DNA from: Turnera subulata | Taxonomy: Eukaryota; Streptophyta; Magnoliopsida; Malpighiales; Passifloraceae | DNA: 64,000 nucleotides | Assembly: GCA_028386065.3 (NCBI GenBank) | Contig: JAKUCV010004297.1 | Location: 20,954-84,953 of the forward strand | Direction of reading: 5' to 3' | Shown: in pieces, positions 33,706 through 45,625 of the stretch | Position numbering within the stretch: position 1 is the stretch's first letter | Layout: every line of letters begins with the position of its first letter | Made by a program: the position numbers and the translations under genes | The notes under the pieces: model-generated | Database searches by the model: none | The model's input: the letters and a program-made list of their open reading frames with translations, nothing else | What the model was told of the DNA's origin: nothing

Positions 33706-34880
33706 ATGAGTGAGGACAACGTTGCTAAGACCAATGTGGCTGAGGAATCCTTGGATCTGCTGAAAGATCCGAATGTCAGAGATGCACTATTAGCCTTGAA
33801 GAAAGGGAAGATGGTGTCCCCTGGAGTGATGGGGGACAAGGCTCAAAACCAGGCATTGAAAATAATGTGGTGGTCATCCAGGATGATGACTCGATGACAC
33901 AGGAATCCAAAGGAGATGGGGAGAGGCTTAGAAGAGTGGAAGAATTACTGAAAGTCATGAAGAGTAAAGAGGATGATTGGAACTTGGAACGTCTATCTTT
34001 GTTCCCTGAAGCCTGCCTTCTTGAAAAGTTCAAGATGCCGGACATCGAGAAATTCAATGGAATAGGATGCCCAAGAATTCATCTGAAGATCTATGTCAGA
34101 ATGCTGCAACATATGGGGATTGGGCCCGAGTTGGTGGCCTAGTTGTTTCAAAGGACTTTATCAGGAGCAGCCCTAAAGTGGTTCATGAATTTGGATGAGA
34201 GCAAGGTGAGCAAGTTGGATGACATCTGCAAAGAGTTCTTGAACCAATACAGCTACAACACCGAAGTAGATGTGACCAAGAGGGATCTTGAGACGACTAA
34301 GCAAGAGGACCAAGAGACGTTCTTAGCCTTTATCACAAGGTGGCGTAACAAGGCGTCTTTAATGGTGAATCGACCCCCACAAGAGGAGCAAGTGCAAATA
34401 GTGATCAAGAACCTTCAACCAATGTATTATGATCGTATGGTTGGCAATTATTATGCTGATTTCAAAGCTCTCATTGGGGCAGGGACACAGTTGGAGGAAG
34501 CAATTGCTTCCGGCAAGAACAAAGTAGCAGTGGACACTACTACCCCTAGGCGGAACTTCAGCTCAGCACAAGGAAACAAATCCGTTGAAGTAAATCATAT
34601 GACTACCCAGGCACCGATGCAAGTTGGGTCAAGATTTAGGGGATTCACCCCTCTTCCTATGTCTTTGGGTAAGATGTTCAAGAAATGCATGGAGGTAAAC
34701 CTGTTGCAGCCTTTGGAGCCGAAACCTGGGTTTTCGATTAGAGGGGACCGGAATAAGTTTTGTGAATTTCACCAAGCGGTCGGGCATGCCACGGACGATT
34801 ATTTTAGACTCCGTCACGAGATCCAAGATCTTGTGGAACAAAATGAGATAGTCTTGCCCCTAAAAGATGTAGAGATGTGA
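33706..34880 (+). pseudogene. Tat B-i gag
   Basis: The start MSEDNVAK is followed by a frameshift near 33870 and a stop at 34140-34142. The capsid core (LSGAALKWFMNLDE, LNQYSYNTEVDVTKRDLE, FITRWRNKASLM, YDRMVGNYYADFKALI) is otherwise well kept to the end. The terminal zinc-knuckle-like FCEFHQAVGHATDDYFRL has Tyr where the final Cys would be. Family role is RNA packaging and particle assembly. It might be supplied in trans to other elements if the breaks were absent, but this copy is broken. Confidence 0.85.
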
Positions 34881-36684
34881 GAGGGCTGATAAGCGATAGT
34901 GTTTGCTATGTTTGAAAGAAGTGAAAGTTTTGTTCATCGTTTTTTCTGACTTTGCTTTTGTGTCACGTGTTCACTTAATCAATAAAATGTGCCTCTTCTT
35001 TCCTATCTCGATGATTGCAATTCATGATTTAGAAAATGACGTAGTTTATGCTAAGGTGAACGGATTTTGCAAACATTTCAAGTTTGGCTTGCCAAACTTC
35101 TAAATGGATCAATTCAAAGTTAAGCCATTGAAACCCAGCTTATCAACATGGCTCCACACTAGATTCTAGGATCCTGGCCGAGGCCATAAGAAAGAAGCCT
35201 CCTGTTTTAGAAATAGAGTAGTTATTGAAGCAAAAACTTTTGGCTAATGTGGAGCAGCCACACCTAAATACCCTGAACTAGACACCAACCTTCAAACACA
35301 ACCTTCACTAAAGACTTGGGGGGAGAAGCTTTCCTAAAATAGTCTGATTTTGATCAATGGGAAAAATTGTGAAAGGTGAGACATCTGGCCCGTCTTCACC
35401 CGAACTACGAGGACCTGATTTCTTAAACATAGCACCAAAAAAAATAAAAATAAAAGAGAAAAAAAGAGAAAAAATAGGAACACCCTCTAGATCACCAATC
35501 CATAAAATCGACAAGTTCATACATCCCCCTTTTTCACAAAGTTCACATATGAACGGGGACCCGAATTTCAATCAAAGCAGGTCTTTTAAGTAGAGGTGTT
35601 CCTATTAAAAAAAAAATCAAAGAGAGTGCTATGTTTAGGAATACGTAGGCAACCTAAAATAAAGGTGCGGTCAAAACAAAAATCCCCTCCCTTTCCAAGT
35701 CGAACTTTCTTGATGAACTAAGCTTTGACACCTGTTCTACCAATGGTCCAACCCTTTAACCAAGAATTTTTCTGTCAGAAAAATGTTTGCAGTCACCTTA
35801 GTACGAATGAAATTATTGACAACTATTTGGCATGCATAGAGAGGGGTCCCAATATATTTGAGAAGTGTGAAAAACAAAAGAGTGAACGAGGACAAAGCAC
35901 ATAGTGATCATTATCTGAGGGCTTGATAGCGGCATGAATTGTGGTTTCATCCACCTCTACAAGGCACAAGTAGAACGACATCATCTACCCCCTGGCTCGA
36001 AATCATGTTTGCACATTTGAAGGATGCCTTTCCTTGGCTGGTGTACTCTCTCACAAGAATCTTCACTCATCTTTGCCTTAGAATTATTCGAACGAGTTTC
36101 GAAGAAGGTCCCTAAGTACCCCAAGGTCTGTCTTATGGAGTCTTAAACTCGGTAAAGCCTGAAGAAAGAAAAGAGATAACCAAATCCAATTTTGAAAAAG
36201 AAAAGAAAAGAGGGAGAGAAAAGTGTGAAGGCCCTCTCCCCGAGGGACCCACCGTATTCAGGTATTGTTACATCACTTCCCTCAGCCCACACCTTTTCAA
36301 GGTTTAATCCTTTACCATGCTGCGGCACTAGGGATTCGAACTCAGGACTTGATGCTTTTTATCCCCCTCAAGGAGAGCACCTTCACCAACTCGGGATCTG
36401 ATGCATGTGGGCCCTACCAGGCCCAAAATTGATGTGTTATTGTTAGGGGCATTCTTGAGAAGATATAATGCCCAGTTTTTTTTTTTTTTTTTATAGTTGA
36501 TGTGTGTTGTCTTGGGCATTCAAGGAGATGTAAGCCCCAACTTTTGTTAATGAGTTTGGGCATTCTCAATAAAACGAGTTGTAAGGCCCAACTTTTTTGT
36601 GAAATGATGCCAGGGGCATGCTACCCCACGATTTAAATTGTATAATTTTCGGGGCAGGCTACCCCATTAGAGTTAATATCTGAT
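34881..36684 (+). other. Tat B-i interior without pol; no intact gene
   Basis: This is non-coding or heavily decayed sequence where pol would lie. It has a poly(A)-like AATCAATAAAATG near 34979, scattered short open frames with no recognisable domain, and a SINE-like insertion near 36145-36400. Toward its end the GGGGCAT...GCCCC phrase of the following tandem array begins to appear, from about 36451. Confidence 0.5.
36145..36405 (-). mobile_element. SINE-like element (tRNA-derived head)
   Basis: On the minus strand CCCGAGTTGGTGAAGG (box A-like) and, 40-50 bp on, GAGTTCGAATCCC (box B) form a tRNA-like promoter head, followed by a body toward 36145. Box A is imperfect. Ends are not resolved. 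Confidence 0.45.
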
Positions 36685-37414
36685 TCTAAGGCGTAGCTGC
36701 CCATGTTTTTGGAATGAGTACACAAAGGGCATAGCTGGCCTAGTTTTTTCGAACTTGAATAAGGGGCATAGATGCTCTAATTTTGAAAGTTGAACAAAAG
36801 GCGTAGCTATCTGGATTTTTAAACATGAGGGGCATAGCTGCCCTAATTTTCTGATGTTGAAAGAGGGCATAGCTACCCGCATTTTCGAAATTGATTACGC
36901 CATGGGCATAGCTGCCCAAATTTTTTGATTCAAGTTTATCGGGTGCATAGCTGCCCGAGGTTTTATACATTTGAGGAGCATAACTGCCCGAACCTTTTGA
37001 GTCGATTTTAAATCAAGGGCATAGCTGCCCAAGGTTTTGAAATAGAAGGGCATGGCTGCCCAAGTTCATGATTGCATGGTGGGCATAGCTACCCGGATTT
37101 CTTTTTAATACATCAGGGGCATAGCTGCCCGAGTTTTTAAGCATAAGGGGCATAGCTGCCCAAGTTTTTGAATTTGCTTGCATGAAAGGCATAACTGCCT
37201 GGGCATAGCTGCTTGTGTCATTGAGAAGGACATAGCTGTCCTGATTCTTGATTTAAGTACATCAAAGGCATAGCTACCCGGACTTTTTTTGGACATGAGG
37301 GGCATAGCTACCCTAATTATTGAAGTTGAGGAGGACATAGCTGCCCATATTTTCAAAGTTGATTACACCTTGGGCATAGCTGTCCAAATTATTGAGAGGG
37401 GCACAGCTGCCCGG
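36685..37414. repeat. Tandem repeat array with GGGCATAGCTGCCC core
   Basis: About 24 units of irregular length (roughly 20-45 bp) each contain GGGCATAGCTGCCC or a close variant, separated by variable AT-rich spacers. The core can form a small stem (GGGCA/TGCCC). The array directly precedes an LTR, the place where Tat/Ogre elements are known to carry hypervariable 3' untranslated repeats. Confidence 0.88.
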
Positions 37415-39024
37415 CGCGAACACCCAAATTTGACCCATGAAAATTATATTGAGATTAGATTCCAGATATGTTTGAATCATAAGAATGATGAGTTAGTCTT
37501 GGGTTGAAGCATGGATGGGGTTTAATTTTAGTAGAATTTATAAGTTATAGTAATTAAGACTTTTATATGTCTAGGATTAATGAGACGATTTAATCATGGG
37601 ATATGTTAAGGACTAAATTGCTAAAATATATTTTATCTCAATAAATTTGGGCATGTTTATTTATTAAACCCAATTATATTTATTCTTGGGTTCAAGATAA
37701 ATGTAAGGGTCCAATTTAATAAGGTATGGACTTTTCTTCAGAGTTGGAAAACCCATTAACACCTTGCTTGCAGACAAATTTAGCTCTGATTTTCGTGGAA
37801 AATCAGAGTTAAATCATTCCTTAATAGCAAGAATGTTTTTGGTATGATTTTGGCTTAAAATGAGGAATCAATGTGTAATTAGTCAATTAGGAGATGATTA
37901 AGGGGAGTAGTAATCAAGAAAGCAGAGGATTCTGGGTAGTCTAGGGGTTAATTACACGGTAGGATCAATCAGGGAGGAATTGGGGGAGAATCGGGACCGA
38001 AAAAGGAAAGAACGGGTGATACGCGTAGGCGCGGGCGGTCATCCCGGGATGACCGCCGGGCCTAGGCGGTCTTCCACCCATGATCGCTCAGCCCGGCTGT
38101 CATCCACAGGATGACCGCCGGCCATGGCGGTCATGCACACCTAGAAACGCGTTTTCTCCCTGATTTTCGCCCGTAATCTGATTTTACTCGGTTTTGGCCC
38201 AGATTTTTGGCCATTACCTTGATCATTAAGTTGGGCCACGCCCTTAGGCTACCCAGAATACTATAAATAGGACCCTCCTCTCACATTCTGGGGGACACTC
38301 TATTACACAAACACTCTTCATAAAGCTTTGAAGCTTGGAGAAACTCTATTTCTCCAAGCTTATGAAATAGTTCCATAGGCAAAAATCTGGCAAAATTTCG
38401 TGGGTAGCATCATCCATTGAAGGCAGCAAAGGGGAAAATCAAGAAGAACTCCAAGATTGAGTTGAAGAGTAGGAGGAAATTGTGTAGGAGGCACAACCCA
38501 AACTAAAGAGCTAGAGGAGGGCTACAAGAGGTAATCCTAATCCCTTTTTGTCTGACCAATTATTGTTGAGATATTGATGTTGATGATGATGTGATTGTTG
38601 TGATGCCATGTCAGGAACTACGTGGGCTTTGAACCCGGTCGCCGGGGTACGTAGGTGGTTTCTAGTGGTGGAAACTCAAGCCCAATCTTCTTCTTCTCCC
38701 CATTCTTTTTAATATTCAGTTATTATGTGTTTTGTTACTCACACTTGCACACTAGCACATGGCATGCAAAATCCTCTAATTGCACAAAGTTTCGCCCCAA
38801 CATGGATGGGTGCCTAACACCTTCCCATCCATGACGAATCCCCGGGTCCAACATCTTTGGTTCGTTATCCAGTTGCCTAAATGGAGTCACTTGAAGGGTT
38901 TTTCCCAAGTTTTTGTCCTTTAATAAAATTTGGGTGGCGACTCCAAAGATGTTGGATGATGGTTATGAAGAAGGTGTAAAGGAAAGGTGAATAGGCCCAA
39001 GTGATTTTGGGTCGGGTATTCACA
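37415..39024 (+). repeat. Tat B LTR 2 (shared middle LTR)
   Basis: It starts CGCGAACACCC, a mutated TGTGAACACCC, and ends GGGTATTCACA. It contains the best-preserved palindrome cluster, including a perfect 24-bp palindrome at 38034-38057, TATAAATAGG near 38262 and the leader hairpin at 38331-38361. Confidence 0.88.
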
Positions 39025-39026
39025 GC

Positions 39027-39044
39027 TGGCGACTCCGCTGGGGA
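39027..39044 (+). other. Primer-binding site, tRNA-Arg type (B-ii)
   Basis: TGGCGACTCCGCTGGGGA lies two bases after LTR 2, identical to the site at 33189. Confidence 0.8.
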
Positions 39045-39538
39045 CTTTGAGGGTTCAAGAAACTTTGTGCAATTATTGAATTTCTGTAAGCCTTTTTATG
39101 TGTCATCCTACGTGCCTTGCATTCATGGTAAATGTTGTGAAGCCTCTACCGTAAGAGGGCTAGAGGATCCAAGTCCGCTACAATGCTTTCTTTAAGCGAT
39201 AGTGGCTTGTGTGAACTGGTTTCTCGCTGCTCATGCAATGATATGGATTATTGGGCCTTGGACCTCATGTGATATCTTTTATCACATGTGAGTAGGCCAA
39301 ACTATTCCTCAACGGCAGTCTTTTTATCCTTCAACCAGCTGCATACCCTGAGCATCCCATGCATGATGAATCAATAGGTGTTGCGTGCATTTGAGTGCTT
39401 GTTATTGTGAGTTAAGGTAGAAATACATGAGGTGCCCCCTCGTTCATTCCTCCATATATAAATCCGGAAAGACATGTGTGAGATAGTCTATGGGGAGTCG
39501 AAGACCCTGACACCAGTCCTTTAAATATTAGGACAACA

Positions 39539-40728
39539 TGAGTGAGGAAAATGGTGCCAAAGTGCCTGGGGAAATTCTGAACTTACTCAAGGATCCGAAT
39601 ATCATGGAAGCACTCCAAGCCTTGAAGAAAGGGAAGATGGTGTCCCTTGGGAGTAATGGGACAAAATTCAAAACTGGATGGCGAGCATAATGTGGTGATA
39701 GTTCAGGATAGTGATTCGGTGGCGCAAGAATCTAAGGGAGATGGGGAGAGACTTAGAAGACTGGAGGACCTCTTGAAAACCATGAAGAAGAAAGAGGACG
39801 ATTGGAATTTAGATCGCCTGTCTTTGTTACCCGAGGCCCGTTTTCCTGAAAAATTTAAGATGCCAAATATCGAGAAGTTCAATGGAACAGGATGTCCCAC
39901 AACTCACCTAAAGATCTATGTGAGGATGCTGCAACCTATGGGGATTGGCCTGAATTAATGACCCAAATATTTCAAAGAAATTTATCTGGAGGAGCTTTGA
40001 GGTGGTTCATGACCTTGGATGAGAGCAAGATAAGCAAATGGGAGGACCTCTATAAAGAATTCCTGAAGCAGTATAACTATAACACTGAGGTGGATGTGAC
40101 CAAAAGGGATCTCGAGACAACCAGGAAAGAAATTCAAGAGACGTTTTCCGCTTACATCTCGAGATGGCATAATAAAGCATCTTTGATGGTGGACAGACCC
40201 ACAAAAGAAAATCAAGTGCAGATGGTGATCAAGAATCTATAGCCGATTTACTATGATCGCATGGTTAGCAATTATTATGCCAACCTTAAAGCACTCATTG
40301 GGGCGGGAATACAACTAAAAGATGCCATTAGCTTGGCAAACATTAGGATGCCTACGGACACCTCCAGAAGGAGTTTTAATGCCCCCCAGGAAAAAACCAC
40401 GCCGAAATGAATCATGTCGCTGTTTAGACCCCACTACAGGTTGAGTCGAATAGAAGGGAGTTTACTCCCCTCCCTATGTCTTTAGGAAGATGTGCAGAAG
40501 TGTGTGGAAAAGAATTTACCGCAGCCCCTGGAACCAAAATCTGGTCATATCTATGGAGGGTACCCTAATAAATTCTGCGGATTCCATCAGGCAGCTGGGC
40601 ATGCTACAGACAACTGCGTCCGACTTCGGCATGAGATCCAGGATTTAATAGAAAGGAATGAAATAATTCTGCCCAAAAGGCCGAATACAAGTCAAATCCC
40701 CTGCCCTTACTTAGAGAGGTCGATATGA
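39539..40728 (+). pseudogene. Tat B-ii gag
   Basis: MSEENGAKV starts a gag homologous to 33706-34880. Frameshifts near 39645 and 39930, a stop at 40240-40242 and another disruption near 40410-40490 break it. Recognisable blocks are LSGGALRWFMTLDE, YNTEVDVTKRDLE, YISRWHNKASLM and the zinc-knuckle-like FCGFHQAAGHATDNCVRLRHEI, where the final Cys is kept, unlike B-i. Confidence 0.85.
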
Positions 40729-41453
40729 TGGAGGCCGATTCTGAGCCTGAGCTGCCATGCTGTGTGCTCGATCTGTGTTGGTTTGAAGACTCTGATGAAG
40801 AATTTGATGTCATCACTAGATCGGGAAGAGTGACGAGAAGGGCTCCCCTTCGCCTAGATGAACCGGAAGAAATAACGGATCCTGAAGAAGACATGGTGAT
40901 AAAACAATTGAAGAAGACTCAGGCCAATATCCCTATCTGGGGTTTACTAATGTCATCTTGCCCATATCGAGAAAAGGTACTCCAAACCTTAAGCAAGGCT
41001 CATGTCCCCATTGATACTGCACCAGATGCATTGGCCAACATGATAGCTTCAGTAGAAGTTGACAATCAGATATCCTTCTCACACAAAGACCTTCGCTCGG
41101 GTAGGGAAGCCCATATTGATGCCCTATACATAACCGTTCAGGCCAAGGAAAATCAGATACCCTTGGTGTTAATAGATAATGGATCCGCCCTAATTGTCTG
41201 TCCATTAAAAACTGCGAGTTCCTTAGGATTTGGAGTTGTGGATTTCTTACCCTTCCGAACTATGGTCAGGGCATATGACAATGCCAGAAGAGAAGTGTTA
41301 GGCATGATAAAGCTGGAAGTCACCATCGGGCCCGCCCCATTTTTGGTAGAGTTCCAAGTGCTCGATATTGCATCCAGTTTCAATTTGCTCCTTGGAAGAC
41401 CATGGTTGCACCAAGCCCGAGCTATAGCCTCCACCTTACATCAGACGTTGTGA
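40725..41453 (+). CDS. Tat B-ii aspartic protease region
   Basis: This 242-residue open frame contains the retropepsin active site VLIDNGSALIVCPL and the second structural element LLGRPWLHQA, both typical of Tat/Ogre. Upstream is an acidic linker with FDVITRSGR. The frame is complete from 40725 to the stop at 41451-41453, with no internal breaks. Family role is maturation of the Gag polyprotein. A stop separates it from the homologous segment beginning at 41493. Confidence 0.85.
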   Translation: MMEADSEPELPCCVLDLCWFEDSDEEFDVITRSGRVTRRAPLRLDEPEEITDPEEDMVIKQLKKTQANIPIWGLLMSSCPYREKVLQTLSKAHVPIDTAPDALANMIASVEVDNQISFSHKDLRSGREAHIDALYITVQAKENQIPLVLIDNGSALIVCPLKTASSLGFGVVDFLPFRTMVRAYDNARREVLGMIKLEVTIGPAPFLVEFQVLDIASSFNLLLGRPWLHQARAIASTLHQTL

Positions 41454-41492
41454 TTCCCTTACAAAGGAGGGATAGTCACCATTAAAGGAGAA

Positions 41493-42092
41493 ATGGCTGA
41501 AAAGAATATCAAACCGATATGTGGGATCGAAGAAGAAGAAGATGTGTCTTTATTCGGTTTTATTTTCGAATCTATCAGTGCCATAATGATAGATAAGCCC
41601 ATTATGAGACCCCCTTATTATGACCCATTTGGCAATTCATCAGTTATGAGCATTATGGGAAAGATGAAATATTTTCCAATTATGGGGTTAGGAAGGAGGC
41701 AGCAAGGAGTGTTAGAGGTCCCTAAAATTTCGAATGTTGTGCCTCCTTTTGGTTTGGGATATGTTCCAACTCCGACGGAGCTGGAAGAGCAAAAAATGAA
41801 GAACCAAGCTTAGGCAGCAGCCCGCAAGAACAAACGGGAATGGGATTTTCCCATGACTCCATACTTCAAAACACTGAATGGATATTTTGTGAAGGAAGAA
41901 GAGGACTTTCCCTTTTGCGGCTTCTCTAAACCATGGATGTGTAGCATCATGAAGACCAGAAAACCGGAATTTGAGCTATTCTTTGACTGTTATCCCGAAG
42001 AAATAAGGGAAGAAGAAGAAGAAAAGAGGAGGATAGATGAAGACAAGGATTTTGCTTGTAGGCATCTCTTTGGGGAAGGAGGGATCGCTTGA
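41493..42092 (+). pseudogene. Tat B-ii linker downstream of protease
   Basis: Two open segments in the same direction (41493-41813 and 41853-42092) continue the polyprotein after the protease. They contain FGLGYVPTPTELEEQK, like the glycine-rich linker Ogre elements carry here, and a strongly acidic EEEEEKRR run. Then the coding sequence stops. A poly(A)-like CAATAAAAGG lies near 42174. No reverse transcriptase follows, so this looks like a shortened element ending its sense gene here. Confidence 0.65.
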
Positions 42093-42604
42093 GGATTTGT
42101 GTGTTAACTTTTGCAGAGTGCTTAGTTGAGAGTGTAATAAGCCAATGGGCAATTTTATGTTGTGTTTCGTTTCAATAAAAGGGGTACTCTTTCTGTTATT
42201 TCATTGATGTCTTTTTACATATATGGTTTATATGAATTTGGTGTGTTGGACAAACTCCCCAAAATATCTGGACATTAATCTAAAGATGGAACATTAATGA
42301 TAACAATAATAATCTTGATCAAAGCCCCAATCAAATAGAGGTCTCTGATCAAGCCATTCAAGCAAGAAAAAATTCTTATCCGAAGAGACAAAACAATAGA
42401 CCAAAGAAGAGAACTATGTGAGCCTGATCTCGTGAGCCTAAAAAAAAAAAAAGAAAAAGGTCATGGGTACTTAGGGAGCCCAACAAGGGTTCGATTCCAT
42501 TATTATCATTGATAATCCAAAGATTGACAAAAGATAAAGGGAGTTTGTTCACTCATTTATTCGCATGCATCATAAGTGTAAAGAGATAGTTGTTGGAATG
42601 AGAC
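42093..42604. other. Convergent 3' region between sense and antisense genes
   Basis: No gene is seen. It holds the probable poly(A) signals of the sense polyprotein (near 42174) and the 3' flank of the antisense gene that ends at 42605. Confidence 0.5.
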
Positions 42605-43916
42605 TCAATCCTTCTTGTGCCTTTTTCGACTTGGAGCGCCGTCCCCGCCATTCTTCTCTTCAACTAGACGATTGGGCAATCCAAAGCCTTGGGGCACCAA
42701 CTCTTCTAAGAATGCTTCTCTCATCAGATGCAAGGACCTCTCAGTATCAGCCACATCCTCTTTCAGCCACTCCAAATATGCCAATGAGGGATATATTTCG
42801 AAATGACCACCAGTACCTTCTCTCAAGGCCAGAGCCCAACCTCCTTTGATGACTTTTAGAGCAGCCGCCTCCATGGGTCCTGTGGTAGGAGTTGGGATAG
42901 TTGATAGAATTATTTGATTTATGCTAAATTGTCTCAGGATCCTGTTCGGACGATAGTATGTGGATTTCCTAGACCCGAGAGTGGGACCCAATCCTTGCAT
43001 AAAGTACGAATGACTACCTCTTGCATCCCCAACCACCTGCAATACCACGAGATTTGTGCGCCTGTGAGATCCCTCATGAAGATGGTCCAATCCCGAATGG
43101 TGTGGAAGAAGACAGAATAACCACGACGAATGTAATTCGGAGGATTGGTTTGAGGCCGTTCAATCAATGTGAGGTGTTCACACAACCACATCTGAAAAAG
43201 TATGAAGAATCAGCATGATAACAATGATACTTTGAGAATCATAGTGGGAGAATTCATACATGAAGCAAGAGGGGAGAGTCAGACATAAGAGCTGAGGGAT
43301 CGTCCACCAGTTTGTCTAGAGAATGGAGGGTTTCGCCTAAAATCATTGGAGTAAGGCTCTTTCTGTTAAAAAGTTCAGCCACCAAAGCACCGACTCGGAG
43401 AGGAAAAACACCAGTGGAGCCTACTAAGAGAAATTCATGTGTCATCACAAGGGCAAGAGCATGGTTTCATTTTTCTCTACATTCGGCATCACACTCCCCC
43501 GGATGAAGTTCCGAACCACCAAGGAAATATTGGTCAACAATTTTCGATAAGTCAAGACAGTTGTGCTGATCCAGAAGAAAACTAAGCTGCCCACCAGCCA
43601 AGAAAAGAAATTTGCTAACCTCTTTCAGGACGGGTTTTGCAAGAGAAAACCATTGCAACTCCGCTTATGAATTTTGCACCCATGAACGTGTTGAATTCAT
43701 CAATAGAAGGACAAAGCTCCATCATGTCTTGACCAAAGTGAAAAACGTGACGACTCATGTCCCAAAATTTTGCAAAGCACGAATCAAGTTCTCCTCCACC
43801 GCCATGCCACGAAGTTGGAACAATGTGGAGAGTCCCAGCACCGTAAAACTCAGACGGCATATGCAAGGCACACTCGCCATCCATTGAAGCACATTGGCAT
43901 GAAAATTCTCACTCAT
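42605..43916 (-). pseudogene. Tat B-ii antisense accessory gene with conserved intron
   Basis: It starts MSENF at 43916, matching MSEDF of the element A copy. Exon 1 runs to 43260, then a GT-AG intron (43259-43192, 68 bp), then exon 2 beginning MWLCEHLTLIERP at 43191 and ending in KRHKKD at 42605. Diagnostic blocks are FHFGQDMMELCPSIDEF and LGETLHSLDKL. The first resembles the F-x-F/D-x-ELxPT-x-EE motif of DUF7745 or plant-mobile-domain proteins. Several frame changes and stops (near 43660-43750 and 43000-43090) show decay. A basic tail may be nuclear. It is transcribed opposite to the retroelement genes and has its own TATA box. Similarity to 30772-31585 and 47190-47577 confirms it as a family gene, not a chance frame. 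Confidence 0.78.
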
Positions 43917-43980
43917 GTTTATTTTAGATGTGTGTTGAAGGGATTGCGAGGTTTATGAGGGTCTTTAGACATCCTTAGAG

Positions 43981-43993
43981 CTGTATTTATAGT
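43981..43993 (-). promoter_or_regulatory. TATA box of Tat B-ii antisense gene
   Basis: ACTATAAATACAG on the minus strand lies about 65 bp upstream of the ATG at 43916 and about 95 bp below the palindrome cluster. Confidence 0.65.
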
Positions 43994-44087
43994 GTTTTGA
44001 GATGAGAGGACTCGTGAAAAACCCTAAAGCCCAAACCCAAAGCCAAAAAAAGGAAAGAAGATGAAGAACCGGGAGCTATGACCGCTA

Positions 44088-44185
44088 GCGCAGGCGGTCA
44101 TGACGAGAAGACCGCCACGCCTAGCGGTCATCCATACAAGACCGCCAAAAAGTGGTGGTCATCCCTCCTCATGACTGCCCGGCCG
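44088..44185. promoter_or_regulatory. Tat palindrome cluster upstream of antisense gene (B-ii)
   Basis: ATGACCGCT-AGCGCA-GGCGGTCAT at 44088-44111 is followed by AAGACCGCC-ACGCCT-AGCGGTCAT and a third, weaker dyad. The half-sites and 6-bp spacing are the same as in the LTR cluster. Confidence 0.75.
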
Positions 44186-44469
44186 ACACTATTTGCCCGA
44201 AAAAAAAATTTTGAAAAAATTCCAGAAAATTGAGAGAGGAAGGTAAAAAGGGGAAAGAGATAATATGAAAGAGAGGCAAGGAAAACATGTGTATCACTTA
44301 ATGGGAATTTTATGATCTTTTACTTGAATTTACAATGATATGTGTTATGATGAGTTAGGCGTGTATTTTGTTTTAGAATGAAGAGTCTTTTGAAGACGTG
44401 ATGAGCCTATTCTTTGGACGATTGCCTTGAATGAGGGAGGATCCGAAGGGTCCGTGAACATGCTCGATC

Positions 44470-44660
44470 TAGACCAGCCGAGACAAGGGGCAGGTGCCCC
44501 TATGGTAGAAGTAGAGTAGAAGAGAGTCGTTGGGGGCAGATACCCCTAAGATGAAAGTAGAACCGACGAGAGTCGCCAGGGGCAGATGCCCCTAAGATAG
44601 AAGTACAATTGATGAGAGTTGTTAGGGGCAAATACCTCTAAAGTAGAGTGGATGAAGATG
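44470..44660. repeat. Tandem repeat, GGGGCAGATACCCC unit
   Basis: About four units of roughly 45 bp, each with GGGGCAGATRCCCCTAAGAT and GAAGTAGA. It is the same family as the array at 48160-48430 in element A. Confidence 0.8.
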
Positions 44661-44789
44661 CTGCGGGATAGATATCCCAGGGACGTTGTCCCGACATAGA
44701 GGAGTACCGAGACGATGTAGATGAACCATGGGATGATTCCCGTTAGCTCTTAGGACCAGGAAAATCCCAAGACCCCCGAGATGAGAAGA

Positions 44790-45370
44790 GATCCTCAAGG
44801 GAGGGCGACAATATCCCTAGTTAACATAGGTGAGACGATCCTAGTTAGCAAAATCCCCACGAGAGGGTGATAATATCCTTAGTTGGCAAAATCCCCATGG
44901 GAGGGTGACAATATCCATGGCAAAATCCTCACGGGAGGGCGACAATATCCCTAGTTAACACAGGTGAGATGATCCTAGTTAGAAAAATCGCCACGAGAGG
45001 GTGATAATATCCTTAGTTGGCAAAATCCCCACGGGAGGGTGATAATATCCTTTTTTAGCAAAATCCCCACGGGAGGGTGATAATATCCTTAGTTGGCAAA
45101 ATCCCCACGGGAGGGTGATAATATCCTTAGTTAGCAAAATCCCCACGGGAGGGTGATAATATCCTTAGTTGGCAAAATCCTCACGGGAGGGCGACAATAT
45201 CCCTAGTTAACACAGGTGAGATGATCCTAGTTAGCAAAATCCCCACAAGAGGGTGATAATATCCTTAGTTGGCAAAATCCCCACGGGAGGCTGATAATAT
45301 CCTTAGTTGGCAAAATCCCCACGGGAGGGTGATAATATCCTTAGTTAGTATAGGTGAGATGATCCTTTGT
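44790..45370. repeat. Tandem repeat, about 38-bp unit
   Basis: About 13 head-to-tail units contain CAAAATCCCCACGGGAGGG and TGATAATATCCTTAGTTGG with little variation and occasional insertions of an ACAGGTGAGATGATCC spacer. It lies in the 3' untranslated region before LTR 3. Confidence 0.9.
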
Positions 45371-45625
45371 TAATGACTTTTGGGACCAGGAAAATCCCAA
45401 AAGAAACCCCGAGATGAGATGATTCCCGGTAGCTCTTGGGACCAGGAAAATCCCAAGAGAAGAGATGAGTCAATCACAAACCTCGGGATGAGAAGATTCT
45501 CGAGGTGGAGCATGTAATGCTCCGACCATTGGTCCACAACACTCAGATTCGTTATCCAAATTTGGTTGTTCCTTCCTTGCGTTGCTTCGTCTTTAAGTTT
45601 TAAAGACTCACCAACGAGGGGCTTC

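Noticed and set aside
44790..45370. Regular repeats with short spacers, CRISPR-like
   Set aside because: The units are head-to-tail without unique spacers, in a plant retroelement 3' region. It is a minisatellite.
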